Source: G963674835 sp963674835 (GTDB taxonomy: Bacteria; Planctomycetota; Planctomycetia; Pirellulales; Thermoguttaceae). From it: 64,000 nt of DNA. Below are positions 28,707-37,735 of this stretch, in pieces. Below the pieces are notes generated by a model. It ran no database searches and had not been told where the DNA came from. It saw nothing but the letters and a program-made list of their open reading frames with translations. The DNA is taken from NCBI GenBank assembly GCA_963674835.2, contig CAXXKC010000003.1, forward strand, positions 868,001 to 932,000, written 5' to 3'. The position numbers and the translations under genes are program-made. Positions within the stretch are counted from its first letter, which is position 1. Each line of letters starts with the position of its first letter.

Positions 28707-29477
28707 ATGCACATCCCCGTGCAACCGTTCGTTCAAAGCGTCGCCGAAACCTTCGACCTCCAGGGCCCCATCTACGAATTCGGCTACTGGCGGCAACACG
28801 ATGTCGCCCACGCCTCCTCGCCGGCCAACGGTCTGGTCGACATCGGCTATGTCGGACCCGATTTGCACGGCGACACCCAGGTTGACCGCCTCGAGGAGCT
28901 CTCCACGCTCCCCTACCCGTCCGAATCGGCCCGTACCGTCTGCTGTGTCAACGTCCTCGAGTACACCTTCGAGCCCCATCGCGCCATCGACGAGATGGTT
29001 CGACTGCTCACTCCCGGCGGCATGCTCCTGGTCTTTGCCTCGATCCACGAGTCCCACGGCACGTCACCTGGCCCTTTCTGGCGAATGACTCCCCAAGGCC
29101 TCCAACGGCTCCTGCACCCGCTCGATGCCCTGTTGGTCGGTTGGCAAGGGCCCGATCAAGATCCCTTCGCCGCCTTCGCCATCGGCTGCAAGTCGCCCGT
29201 ACCTGCTGCTTTCCTGCCGAGTATCCGCCGTTTCCTCGACGTCTTCCAGCACCGCCTCGATCAGGCCGCAGTCGGCGCCCGCCGCTCCGGCTGGCTGGGC
29301 CGCTGGCTCTGGGGCTGGGCCCGCAGCAATACCCAGCGTCAGCAGCAGCTCGATCGCTACCAATGCCGCTTCGCCCTCCATTTCCCCTTCAGCGGCAAAG
29401 CGACCCTCCAGGACGTGCTCTTCGAAGGCCTTCCGCCCAGCGGAAACCCCGGCAGCCGCGTCGACTTCAGCTTCTGA
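28707..29477 (+). CDS. Class I SAM-dependent methyltransferase-like protein
   Basis: A 256-residue protein. Residues about 20-120 look like a Methyltransf_11-type core: VDIGYVGPDLHGD at the SAM-binding start, CCVNVLEYTFEPHRAIDEM and LLTPGGMLLVF. The first glycine-rich loop is degenerate, so activity is not certain. The C-terminal part (residues 150-256) is specific and unrecognised. The start is ATG at 28707, with AGGGA 7 nt upstream; the frame is open another 216 nt upstream without similarity. Confidence 0.75.
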   Translation: MHIPVQPFVQSVAETFDLQGPIYEFGYWRQHDVAHASSPANGLVDIGYVGPDLHGDTQVDRLEELSTLPYPSESARTVCCVNVLEYTFEPHRAIDEMVRLLTPGGMLLVFASIHESHGTSPGPFWRMTPQGLQRLLHPLDALLVGWQGPDQDPFAAFAIGCKSPVPAAFLPSIRRFLDVFQHRLDQAAVGARRSGWLGRWLWGWARSNTQRQQQLDRYQCRFALHFPFSGKATLQDVLFEGLPPSGNPGSRVDFSF

Positions 29478-29668
29478 CGCCCCCAAGGCCCCGACACCCG
29501 GTCGCCTCGCGCCCGTTGCGACGGACCTGACGGCAGCCCATCCGTCCTAACCCCGCCTCAGCCCGCCAATACCGGTCCGCTCCCTCCTGCCAGGCAATCA
29601 GCTATGGTATGATAGTCCCAGCGGCTTCGGTCGCTCCGCATCGCACTATCTGTTGGGGGGACACTCCT

Positions 29669-31516
29669 TTGCTTATCGGACCCGTATTCCAGCGTGAGCT
29701 TGCGATATCCCCTCGACGTAGGGCAATCTACATCGCTCGTACGGCCTATGTCGGCGTCCTGCTCATCCTCATGAGTACGGCCTGGCTCGTGCTGACCGGC
29801 ACGCAAGTGGTTCGCGATGTCGGCGATATGGCCCGCTTCGGCGTGGTCCTCTTTCAGATCCTGGCTCCGCTTCAGCTCGCACTGGTGATGTTTTCCTCAG
29901 GCCTGTTGGCGGCCAGCGCCGTCGCCCAGGAAAAAGACCGCCGCACCCTCGTTCTCTTGTTGCTGACCAACCTCACCAACAGCGAGCTCGTCCTGGGCAA
30001 ATTGATGGCCAGTCTCCTCTACATTTTCGTACTGGTGGCTGCCGCCGTCCCCCTGTTCATGCTCACCGCCCTGTTCGGCGGCGTTTCGTTCGATCAGATC
30101 GGCCGCATGTTCGCCGTTACGGTTGTCACGGCCCTGGTTGCCGGTAGCATCGGCTCGCTCCTCGCCCTCTGGCGCGAAAAGACCTTTCAGGCGCTGGCCA
30201 TGACCGTCCTCCTGCTGGTCCTCTGGCTGGCCCTCGGCGAGATCGTCGCGTCCGGCGCCCTCGCCTCCGGCTGGCTCGGTCTCTCGGCCCAAAGTTGGGC
30301 AACCGCATTCAGTCCCTGGCAGGCCGTCCTCGAAGCAACCCGCCCCTATCTCCACGACGATCCGGCCCTCGGCCCACTGGGCACCCCCGTCAACCTGTTC
30401 CTCGTCGTCGGCACTGGCATGTTCGTCCTGCTCAGCATCGTCGCCATCGCCATGGTCCGCGTCTGGAATCCCTCGCGCGAAACCCGACAGATGACCCGCG
30501 AAGATGAAACCTGGCATCGCCAGAGCATCTGGGGTGCCGAACACGACATGGCCCAGGAAGGCGCCGCAGCCCAAGCCGCCCCTGACCAAACAGCCGGCCA
30601 GAAACCGGCCGCTACCACCTCCACCGACAAATCACCCGCACGCACGCGCCAGGTCTGGGACAACCCCGTCATTTGGCGCGAGATCCGCACCTGGGCCTAC
30701 GGCCGCAAGGTCCTCGTCATCCGCCTCGTCTACCTCCTCCTGTTTGCCATGACCGTCGCGGCCCTCTACTGGATGCTCCAGAGCGGCGACCCGCTCACCC
30801 GCGAGACCGGCTCGCTGGCTCTCGTTCCCTTGCTTCTGCTGAGCCTCGTGCTGGTCAACGCCCAGGCCGTCACCTCCCTCACCAGCGAACGCGACACCCG
30901 CGCGCTCGACTTGCTCCTCGTCAGCGACCTTACGCCCAAGGAAATCGTCTTCGGCAAGCTGGGCGGCATCTTCTACAACACCAAGGAGATGATCCTCCTC
31001 CCGCTGGCCCTCTGCGGTTACCTTTGTTACGCGGGCGTGCTCGGCTTCGAAAACACCCTCTATCTGGCCGGCGGACTGCTCGTCCTCTACTTGTTCGCCG
31101 CCATGCTCGGGGTTCACGCCGGCATGATCTACGTCAATTCCCGCAGCGCCGTAGCCATCAGCCTCGGCACCGTCTTCTTCCTCTTCATGGGCGTTGCCGT
31201 CTGCATGCGAATGATGGTTGCCTTCAGCGGCTCGTTCCAGGCACAGTTGCAGCCCTTCCTGGCGTTCATGATCGGCGGCGGCATCGGCCTCTACGTCGCT
31301 CTAGGAGCCAGAAATCCCTCGGCCGCCATCGGCGTCGCCTCGTTCCTCTGCCCTTTCGCCACCTTCTACGCCATTACCAGCTTCTTCCTCAACTACACCC
31401 TTGGGGTCTTCCTCGTGACGGCCGTGGCCTACGGCTTCACCACCGCCGCTATGGCAGTCCCCGCCATCTACGAGTTCGATGTAGCTACCGGACGGACGAC
31501 GATTGGTGAACCCTGA
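29669..31516 (+). CDS. ABC-2 type transporter permease, tandem-duplicated
   Basis: A 615-residue membrane protein made of two homologous halves. Each begins with a ...REL/REIRTW motif, then membrane segments and the signature QEKDRRTLVLLLLTNLT / SERDTRALDLLLVSDLT before GK.. and further spans. A charged linker (about residues 285-350) joins them. The start is read as TTG at 29669 (LIGPVFQREL), with GGGGGGA 7 nt upstream; an ATG at 29609 lacks a site. No ATPase gene is adjacent, so its ABC partner must be elsewhere. Two DUF21 genes follow closely (18-bp gap). Confidence 0.85.
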   Translation: MLIGPVFQRELAISPRRRAIYIARTAYVGVLLILMSTAWLVLTGTQVVRDVGDMARFGVVLFQILAPLQLALVMFSSGLLAASAVAQEKDRRTLVLLLLTNLTNSELVLGKLMASLLYIFVLVAAAVPLFMLTALFGGVSFDQIGRMFAVTVVTALVAGSIGSLLALWREKTFQALAMTVLLLVLWLALGEIVASGALASGWLGLSAQSWATAFSPWQAVLEATRPYLHDDPALGPLGTPVNLFLVVGTGMFVLLSIVAIAMVRVWNPSRETRQMTREDETWHRQSIWGAEHDMAQEGAAAQAAPDQTAGQKPAATTSTDKSPARTRQVWDNPVIWREIRTWAYGRKVLVIRLVYLLLFAMTVAALYWMLQSGDPLTRETGSLALVPLLLLSLVLVNAQAVTSLTSERDTRALDLLLVSDLTPKEIVFGKLGGIFYNTKEMILLPLALCGYLCYAGVLGFENTLYLAGGLLVLYLFAAMLGVHAGMIYVNSRSAVAISLGTVFFLFMGVAVCMRMMVAFSGSFQAQLQPFLAFMIGGGIGLYVALGARNPSAAIGVASFLCPFATFYAITSFFLNYTLGVFLVTAVAYGFTTAAMAVPAIYEFDVATGRTTIGEP

Positions 31517-31534
31517 TCCCCGGAACCCAACCTC

Positions 31535-32809
31535 GTGGAGATGCTGGTTGAACAAACCCCCGGGCTGATCGCCATGGGGATCCTGATGCTCGCCTCCGCC
31601 TACTTCTCGTCCAGCGAGGCGGCGCTCTTCTCGCTCAGCCGTAACGACCGCCGCAAGCTGGCCGCCGGCAATCGCCCGCAGCGGATCGCCGCCGGACTGC
31701 TGGCCGACGCCGACCGCCTGCTCACCGCCGTCCTCTTCTGCAACCTTCTCGTCAATCTCGCCTACTTCTCCATCAGTTCCATCCTCAGCATCCACCTCAA
31801 GCGCAACGGCCATCAGACCGAGGCCGGCGTACTCGCTGCCGGATCACTCCTGTTGCTGATCGTCCTCGGCGAAATGCTCCCCAAAAGCCTCGCCGTGCTC
31901 AAGCCCTCGGCCATTTCCACCTTGGTGGCTCTGCCCCTGGCGGCGATCGTCCGATCGCTCGACCGTGCCCTGGCCGGCCTCCGCATCGTCAATCTCCTTT
32001 CGCAGCGGCTCCTCTGGCCCCAGTTCACTCCCGAGCCCTACCTGCGAATCCGCGACCTCGAACGGGCCGTCGAGCTCTCCACCGGCGACGCCACCTTGCT
32101 CGAGCAGGAGCAGAACGTCCTGCAAAGCCTCGTCATCCTCTCCGAAATCCGTGTCGACGAACTCATGCGCCCGCGCACCCGCTTCGTCTCCTTCCGATCG
32201 CCCGTCGCCTTGGCTGATCTCGATGGCACCTTGCCGGCCAGCAACTACCTGCTGGTCACCGAGCACGATAGCGACGAAGTCGCCTCCGCGCTCGCCCTGC
32301 AAGACCTCTTCGACGTCCCCGACGAGAACCTCCAACGGCTCGCCCAACCTGTCGCCTACGTCCCCTGGTGCACGACCGTCGCCCAAGCCCTCGAGATCAT
32401 GCTCCGCGGCGAGCGGCGCGTCGCCGCCGTCGTCAACGAACTCGGCGAAACCATCGGCGTGCTCACCTTCGAAGACATCCTCGACACCGTCTTCATCCAC
32501 ACCTCCAGCCGCAGCGAGCGCCTCCTCCAGCACAAGCCCATCCGCCGCGTGGCTCCCGATGTCTGGCACGTCACCGGAATGACCAGCCTCCGCCGCCTGG
32601 CCCGCTTCTTCCATGTCGAGCGCCCCCTCAGCCGAAGCGTGACCGTCTCCGGTGTCCTCCAGGAAGTCCTCGAGCGATTGCCCGCCCCTGGCGACGAGTG
32701 CCGCTGGGGTCCGTTCCGCTTCCGAGTCCTCGATGCCCCCGAACGCGGCCAGCTCCTCGTCGAGCTCACCCTCGCCGCCGACGACCAAACCCCGGAGGCG
32801 GCCCCATGA
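31535..32809 (+). CDS. DUF21 / CBS-pair / CorC-HlyC domain membrane protein
   Basis: A 424-residue member of the CNNM/CorC-type family: DUF21 membrane domain (residues 1-170, with ASAYFSSSEAALFSL and GEMLPKS), a CBS pair (about 200-330, ending GETIGVLTFEDILDTV) and a C-terminal transporter-associated domain (345-415). The family is linked to Mg/Co handling and membrane stability; the exact substrate is unknown. It starts at GTG 31535 or ATG 31541 (two codons later). It overlaps the next paralogue by 4 bp (ATGA). Confidence 0.9.
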   Translation: MEMLVEQTPGLIAMGILMLASAYFSSSEAALFSLSRNDRRKLAAGNRPQRIAAGLLADADRLLTAVLFCNLLVNLAYFSISSILSIHLKRNGHQTEAGVLAAGSLLLLIVLGEMLPKSLAVLKPSAISTLVALPLAAIVRSLDRALAGLRIVNLLSQRLLWPQFTPEPYLRIRDLERAVELSTGDATLLEQEQNVLQSLVILSEIRVDELMRPRTRFVSFRSPVALADLDGTLPASNYLLVTEHDSDEVASALALQDLFDVPDENLQRLAQPVAYVPWCTTVAQALEIMLRGERRVAAVVNELGETIGVLTFEDILDTVFIHTSSRSERLLQHKPIRRVAPDVWHVTGMTSLRRLARFFHVERPLSRSVTVSGVLQEVLERLPAPGDECRWGPFRFRVLDAPERGQLLVELTLAADDQTPEAAP

Positions 32810-33777
32810 TTGCCTTCGGCCTGGGGCTACTGACCGTCGGAGTGCTGCTCAGCGCCCTGTTTAGCGGCTCCGAAACAGGCTTCTATCGCGCCACCAAGAT
32901 GCGCCTCGCGCTCGATGCCATGGCCGGCGATCCCGTCGCCCGTGGCCTCCATTGGCTGACCAACCACGCCACCCTCTTCATCGCCACCACGCTCGTTGGC
33001 AACAACCTCGCCAACTACCTCGCGTCGCTCGCAATCGTCATCCTCACCCAAACGCTCTTCCCCGGCGAAAGCACCGTCGCCGAAATCCTCGCCCCGCTCA
33101 TCCTCGCGCCCTTGATCTTCGTCTACGGCGAGCTCCTGCCCAAGAACCTCTTCCTCCACGCCCCCAACCGGCTCCTCCGCCTGGGCGGACCGCTCCTGCT
33201 GGTCTTCGTCGTCCTATTCTTCCCCATCAGCGCCGTCCTCTGGGGCCTCAACCGCATTCTCACTTGGCTCGTCCCCGAGTCGCCCGAGCTGGTCCGCCTC
33301 AAGCTCGCCCGCCGCGAGCTCGAACGCGTCCTAGAAGAGGGCCACGAGGCCGGCATCCTCCATCCGGCTCAACGCAGCTTCGCCCAAGCCATCTTTCATC
33401 TGGCCAAGCGGCCCGTCAGCACCTACGCCCTGCCCCTCGGCGACGTACCCCGCGCCCGGGCCAACATGTCGCGCGACGAAATCCTGCAACTCGCCCGGCG
33501 CTGCCGGTTGGCCGCGGTTCCCGTCGAAAGCGTCGACGGCCAGCGGCAACTCATCGGCTACTACCGCGTTATCGACCTGCGCCTGCACGCCTCCGGCGAC
33601 GACGCCCTACTGCGGCCGCTGATGACGATCCACGAAACCGACTCTTACCTGACCGCCCTCACCCGAATGCATGGCTCCCACGAGAGCCTCGCTCAGGTCG
33701 TCGGCGACTCAGGCCGGGCCGTGGGAATCCTCACCGCCAAGCGGCTCCACGAGCCACTCTTCTATCAGGCCCGATAG
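32806..33777 (+). CDS. DUF21-CBS membrane protein lacking the C-terminal CorC-HlyC domain
   Basis: A 323-residue paralogue of the preceding gene: DUF21 domain (ALFSGSETGFYRATK, YGELLPKNLFL) and a shortened CBS region (SRDEILQLARRCRLAAVPV, then VVGDSGRAVGILTAKRL). The transporter-associated C-terminal domain is missing. The ATG overlaps the stop of the previous gene (ATGA) and GGAGG lies 7 nt upstream, so the pair is translationally coupled and may form a hetero-oligomer. Confidence 0.9.
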   Translation: MIAFGLGLLTVGVLLSALFSGSETGFYRATKMRLALDAMAGDPVARGLHWLTNHATLFIATTLVGNNLANYLASLAIVILTQTLFPGESTVAEILAPLILAPLIFVYGELLPKNLFLHAPNRLLRLGGPLLLVFVVLFFPISAVLWGLNRILTWLVPESPELVRLKLARRELERVLEEGHEAGILHPAQRSFAQAIFHLAKRPVSTYALPLGDVPRARANMSRDEILQLARRCRLAAVPVESVDGQRQLIGYYRVIDLRLHASGDDALLRPLMTIHETDSYLTALTRMHGSHESLAQVVGDSGRAVGILTAKRLHEPLFYQAR

Positions 33778-34083
33778 ACTCGCCCGGCCGGTTCGTCTTA
33801 TTGGGTCCTGCATTGGAATTGGAACGAGGCCGACCATCGGGAGGCCGAAAGATCAGGATTGGGTCGGACCCCTTGTTCCGTTTTCAATACAGGCATCGAT
33901 AAGAAGCGCCGCCGGTCATCGTTGGCTCGTCCAACCCAGCCCTTCGAGCGCATTCGGCGTGACCGTAGCGTGTATTTCGCTTTCGAAACCGCAGAAACAC
34001 GCCGCCGCGCACGCTATAGCTAAGTGCGACACGCACCAGGCTCGACCAGCCCATCCCCGCCCCTGCCCTTGCGGCCAGATGCA
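33778..34083. other. Convergent intergenic region with structured repeat
   Basis: About 305 bp between two converging genes. It contains repeat copy 5 (33945-34036). No gene or T-rich terminator seen. Confidence 0.5.
33945..34036 (-). repeat. Structured ~90-bp repeat (copy 5)
   Basis: A full-length copy. Outer stem GTAGCGTG/CACGCTAT (one G-U pair), inner GTATTTC/GAAACAC, ending in GTGCG-ACA-CGCAC (34024-34036). It lies in the same orientation as all other copies although the upstream neighbour here is a plus-strand gene. Confidence 0.8.
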
Positions 34084-34320
34084 TCACTTGTGATAGCCCA
34101 GCGACTTCACCACCGACAGCATCTCTTCATACGTGATGAACCGTCGCCGGTGATACAGCTTGTACTGGTCGATGGCTTGCGCCAACTCCCGGGCCTCCGG
34201 AGAAAGACCCTCGTGGCTGTTGGTGAATTGGCGGCGTTCCACCGTCGGTTGGGGAGCCCCGGGAACATAGGTGCGGCGATCCACGAAGTCGCTGCTGCCG
34301 ACATCCAATCCTTCTGACAT
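34084..34320 (-). CDS. Small conserved hypothetical protein
   Basis: A 78-residue soluble protein (MSEGLDVGSSDFVDRRTYVP), with a helical C-terminal half (ELAQAIDQYKLYHRRRF, then ITYEEMLSVVKSLGY). The start is ATG at 34320, preceded by GAGAG about 10 nt away; an ATG 21 nt upstream has no site. I cannot assign a function. The coding character (no stops, balanced residues, ribosome site) supports a real gene. Confidence 0.7.
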   Translation of the reverse strand: MSEGLDVGSSDFVDRRTYVPGAPQPTVERRQFTNSHEGLSPEARELAQAIDQYKLYHRRRFITYEEMLSVVKSLGYHK

Positions 34321-34551
34321 GGTACACGCTCTCAGGTTCATGGGGGAACCGGTGGGAAATTAGCTCTCTCCGCAATCCTAGCTTGAGATCGGCTTCCTCG
34401 GGCGCCCACCCCAGTCCGCCTTCTCAGGTTCCGGTCGTGACGGAGTGCGATGGCCTCACACCTCGCCACGCTCCCCGAAGGGTTGTATCGAATGTACTTG
34501 TCGTGCCGGCAACTCGCTCACCCACAGCACCCGACACACGGCTTCCGCCAC

Positions 34552-35451
34552 TCACTGGCGAACCCCGCCCCCACCGTTCCGCAACGCCACCTCCAACCGC
34601 CCTATAAGCTCGCGGCTCGGCCCGTGGTTCGGGTCCAGCGCCAATGCCTCCTGCGCGGCGGCCGCAGCCCGCGCCGGCTGACCGGCCAGCAACTCCGCTT
34701 CGCCCAAACGGCAAAGAATCTCCGGCGTCGCTCCTCCGCGCCTCTTGGCCGCGGTCAGACTCTCCACCGCGTCATCGCAGCGTCCCAGTGTCAGGTAGGT
34801 TAACCCCTCCAGGTACAACGCCTCCTGCGGCTCCTCGCCGGGTGGATAACTGTCGATCACGTTCTTCAGCATCGTTAAGGCCCGCTGCGGCTCGTTCAAC
34901 TGCCCGTATAGCTGGGCAACCTCCATCTGCACGCCCCGGTTGCCCGGCTCCAGGCTCAGCGAGTGGTGCAGATCGGCCAGCGCCGGTCGCAGTTGCCCCT
35001 GCACACGCTTCACCCGCCCCCGAACCGCCCAGGCCGACGCCAGCTTCGGATCCAGATCCAACGCCAGTTGCGCCGTCTCCGACGCCATGTCCACATGCCC
35101 CAACTCCAACTGGATCTCGGCGATCTTCACGCGCAGCGTCGCATCTTCCGGCGCACACTGACTGGCCGCCAGCAACTGCGCGATCGCCTCGGTCTTCGCC
35201 CCGCGGTGACACAGCGATTCGGCGTAGCTGCGCCGCGCGTCCACGTCCCCCGGACACGCCTTCACGCTCTGGGCCAGAAGCGTCTCCGCCTGCTGCCACT
35301 GGCTGCGCTCCATGGCCACCAGCCCCTGCTGCGACAACTGCCGGCTTGTCGCCAGCGACCGCGACACCGGACCGTCCCAGCCCGGCAACCGGCAACCCGC
35401 CAGCCCGCTTGCTAGAACCAACCAGAGCACCAGACCGCATCTCGCGCCCAT
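34552..35451 (-). CDS. TPR-repeat lipoprotein
   Basis: A 299-residue exported lipoprotein. From ATG 35451 the signal peptide is 19 residues with lipobox LAGC, lipidated at Cys20. Tetratricopeptide repeats fill residues about 35-285 (for example EDATLRVKIAEIQLELGH and LYLEGLTYLTLGRCDDAVE). TPR lipoproteins act as assembly scaffolds. The frame stays open upstream through a structured repeat to an ATG at 35550 with AGAGGA 3 nt away, so a longer N-terminus cannot be excluded. Confidence 0.83.
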   Translation of the reverse strand: MGARCGLVLWLVLASGLAGCRLPGWDGPVSRSLATSRQLSQQGLVAMERSQWQQAETLLAQSVKACPGDVDARRSYAESLCHRGAKTEAIAQLLAASQCAPEDATLRVKIAEIQLELGHVDMASETAQLALDLDPKLASAWAVRGRVKRVQGQLRPALADLHHSLSLEPGNRGVQMEVAQLYGQLNEPQRALTMLKNVIDSYPPGEEPQEALYLEGLTYLTLGRCDDAVESLTAAKRRGGATPEILCRLGEAELLAGQPARAAAAAQEALALDPNHGPSRELIGRLEVALRNGGGGVRQ

Positions 35452-35834
35452 GCGGCGCGTAGCTCGTCTTCGGAACCGCGGAAACACACCGCCGCGAACG
35501 CTACCGTCAAGTGCGACACGCACCAGGAACCACCGACCGCGTACGCCCATATTCCTCTACCGTGGCTCGCCCTCCCCTGCCGGCCGCGGCACGCCCGCGA
35601 GCCCCCAGAGAAGCTCGGCGATCCTAACAAAATCGCCCCTGACCCACCATGCCGGTTTCACCCGACCCCATCGGGGGACCGAGGGTTGACGCTCGCCCCT
35701 CGCCGGCGCTAAAATCATCCCGTTCCCCTGGTATCCACTGTGCCAGCACCTCCTCCGCTCCGGCTTGGGCCGCCCGCCACAGGCGCCCTTCCCAGCGGGC
35801 CGGTTTTTCCCTTTGTGGGTGGGGTATCCTCGCC
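35452..35834. other. Divergent region between TPR lipoprotein and FHA-phosphatase genes
   Basis: About 380 bp. Apart from the repeat at 35455-35523 no structure was recognised. Open plus-strand sequence before 35835 has no domain. Confidence 0.45.
35455..35523 (-). repeat. Structured ~90-bp repeat next to lipoprotein start (copy 6)
   Basis: A shortened copy missing the far end. It lies immediately before the start codon of the TPR lipoprotein and is readable in frame with it. The palindrome GTGCG-ACA-CGCAC is at 35511-35523. Confidence 0.72.
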
Positions 35835-37514
35835 ATGGCCGTCCTCAAGGTTCTCAAAGGGCTCACTCCAGGCCATCTCTTCCACCTGGAGAGCGAGAGT
35901 TCCGTCATGGGCCGCCATCCCAGTTGCGATGTCCTTCTCGACGTCGGCGCCGTCAGCCGCCAGCATGCCCGCATCGTCCGCATCGACGACAACTGCTTCA
36001 TCGAGGACCTCGGCAGCCGCAACGGTACCTTCCTCAACGACCAACGCCTCGAAGGCCGTCACAAACTCGCCGAAGACGACCAGATCCGCATCTGCGACAT
36101 CCTCCTCGCCTTTTACGAAAACCCGCCCAAACCGCCCGACCAGCCCGCCGACGCTGAGCAGACCACCGGCACCATCGTCATCGACGAAGACGACGCCTCC
36201 ATCGGCTCCACGATCACCTCCAAGGTCAGCGTCTCCGGCGGCCCGACGGCCCTCCGCCTCTCGATCAACGCCGAAGCCAAGCTGAAGGCGCTCGTCGAGA
36301 TCAGCCGCAACCTCGGGCGCGCCGTCTCGCTCAACGAAGTCTTACCGAAGCTGCTGGACAGCCTCTTCATCATCTTCCTTCAGGCCGACCGCGGCTTCAT
36401 CGTCCTCAAAGACCCGGTCACCGACACGCTCGTCCCCCGCGCCATCCGCCACCGCCGCGAAAACTCCACCGAGCCCATCCGTATCAGCCGCACCATCCTC
36501 AACGGAGTCGTCACCGCCAAGGAAGCCATCCTCTCGGCCGACGCCGCCACCGACTCGCGCTTCGAGCTGGCCGAGAGCGTCGTCGACTTCCAGATCCACT
36601 CCATGATGTGCGCCCCGCTCATCACCAGCGAAGGCAAGGTCGTCGGTGTCATCCAGATCGATACCCGCGATCAACGCCACCGCTTCACACGCGACGACCT
36701 CGAAGTCCTCGCCAGCGTCGCTTGCCAGGCCGCCTTCGCCGTCGAGAATGCCCAGTTGCACGAAATCGCCCTGCAGGAAGAGGTCCTACGGCGAGAACTC
36801 TCGCTGGCCCACAAGGTCCAGCAAGGCCTGTTGCCCGCCGCGCCCCCTACGCTCTCCGGCTACGAGTTCTTCGATTTCTACGAGCCGGCCAATCACCTCG
36901 GCGGCGACTATTTCGACTACATCCCCATGACCGACGGCCGCCTGGCCGTCACCCTCGCCGACGTCTCCGGCAAAGGCATCTCCGCCGCCTTGCTCATGGC
37001 CAAGCTCTCCGCCGAAGCCCGCTACTGCCTAGCCACCGAACCCACCCCCGCCGACGCCATCGGCCGACTCAACGACATCTTCTGCGAAACCCGCTGGGAA
37101 GGGCGTTTTGTAACCTTCGTCCTCGCCGTCCTCGACCCGGCCACCCACGAAGTCGTCCTCGTCAACGCCGGACATCTCAGCCCCCTGCTCCGCCACCCCT
37201 CCGGCGACGTCGAACCGGTTGCCGAGGCCATCGGCGGCCTCCCCCTGGGCATCGATTCCAACGTTCGCTACGCCGACTTCCGCTTCCAGCTCGATCCCGG
37301 CGATTCACTCGCCCTCTTCACCGACGGCATCCCCGACGCCATGAACCCATCCGAAGAGTTCTACGGCGCCGACCGCCTTCAGCAACAGCTCGGCGCCCCC
37401 TGCGACGACGCCCGAACCCTCGGCCAGCGCGTCCTCCAAGACGTCCGCCACTTCATCGGCACCCGCTCCCAGTTGGACGACATGTGCCTAGCCTGCTTCC
37501 GCCGAACCATGTAG
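35835..37514 (+). CDS. FHA-GAF-PP2C (SpoIIE/RsbU-type) signalling phosphatase
   Basis: A 559-residue cytoplasmic signalling protein. An FHA domain (about 1-95: GRHPSCDVLL, SRQHARI, SRNGTFL) binds phosphothreonine. A GAF domain follows (about 145-310) and a PP2C-type Ser/Thr phosphatase domain at the end (about 340-558) with GGDYFDY, ADVSGKGISAALLM, NAGHLSPL and LFTDGIPDAM. Such proteins link Ser/Thr kinase signalling to partner-switching anti-sigma control; no anti-sigma gene lies nearby. The ATG at 35835 is chosen by the FHA N-terminus. The TAG stop is inside a CACAGCCG/CGGCTGTG hairpin repeat (protein ends RRTM). Confidence 0.93.
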   Translation: MAVLKVLKGLTPGHLFHLESESSVMGRHPSCDVLLDVGAVSRQHARIVRIDDNCFIEDLGSRNGTFLNDQRLEGRHKLAEDDQIRICDILLAFYENPPKPPDQPADAEQTTGTIVIDEDDASIGSTITSKVSVSGGPTALRLSINAEAKLKALVEISRNLGRAVSLNEVLPKLLDSLFIIFLQADRGFIVLKDPVTDTLVPRAIRHRRENSTEPIRISRTILNGVVTAKEAILSADAATDSRFELAESVVDFQIHSMMCAPLITSEGKVVGVIQIDTRDQRHRFTRDDLEVLASVACQAAFAVENAQLHEIALQEEVLRRELSLAHKVQQGLLPAAPPTLSGYEFFDFYEPANHLGGDYFDYIPMTDGRLAVTLADVSGKGISAALLMAKLSAEARYCLATEPTPADAIGRLNDIFCETRWEGRFVTFVLAVLDPATHEVVLVNAGHLSPLLRHPSGDVEPVAEAIGGLPLGIDSNVRYADFRFQLDPGDSLALFTDGIPDAMNPSEEFYGADRLQQQLGAPCDDARTLGQRVLQDVRHFIGTRSQLDDMCLACFRRTM

Positions 37515-37536
37515 CACAGCCGCCCCCGGCTGTGCC
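37508..37536. repeat. CACAGCCG/CGGCTGTG hairpin repeat (copy 2)
   Basis: A perfect 8-bp stem, 4-nt loop. The leading CATGTAG contains the stop codon (TAG 37512-37514) and the last Met codon of the phosphatase gene. Confidence 0.8.
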
Positions 37537-37544
37537 CCGTCACA

Positions 37545-37605
37545 CTTCCCCTTGCCCGCTCGCGAGAGAGGGTGGCCGCGCAGCGGCCGGGTGAGGGCGT
37601 GCTGC
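37545..37605. repeat. CCCTTGCCCGCTCGCGAGAGAGGG-type repeat (copy 1)
   Basis: An inverted repeat of the form CCCC-GCCCGCT-...-GAGAGGG followed by GGGTGAGGGCGTGCTGCCTTC. An extra hairpin GGCCGC-GCA-GCGGCC sits inside. Relatives: 43471-43525, 46390-46475 and 50266-50325. Confidence 0.65.
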
Positions 37606-37735
37606 CTTCAGACAAGGCTCCAATCTCGCCCGCCCGCACAGAAGGTGCCGCACGGTGAACGCCTAACTGCCACTGCCAACTCGTCCAGCGGTGCCAGCAG
37701 CTTGCCAGAACCAGGCCCCCAAGAAACGCCAGAAC

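Noticed and set aside
34552..35550. The longer start of the TPR lipoprotein at 35550 as the main start
   Set aside because: The start at 35451 gives a textbook lipoprotein signal (LAGC at Cys20). The longer form is kept only as an alternative.
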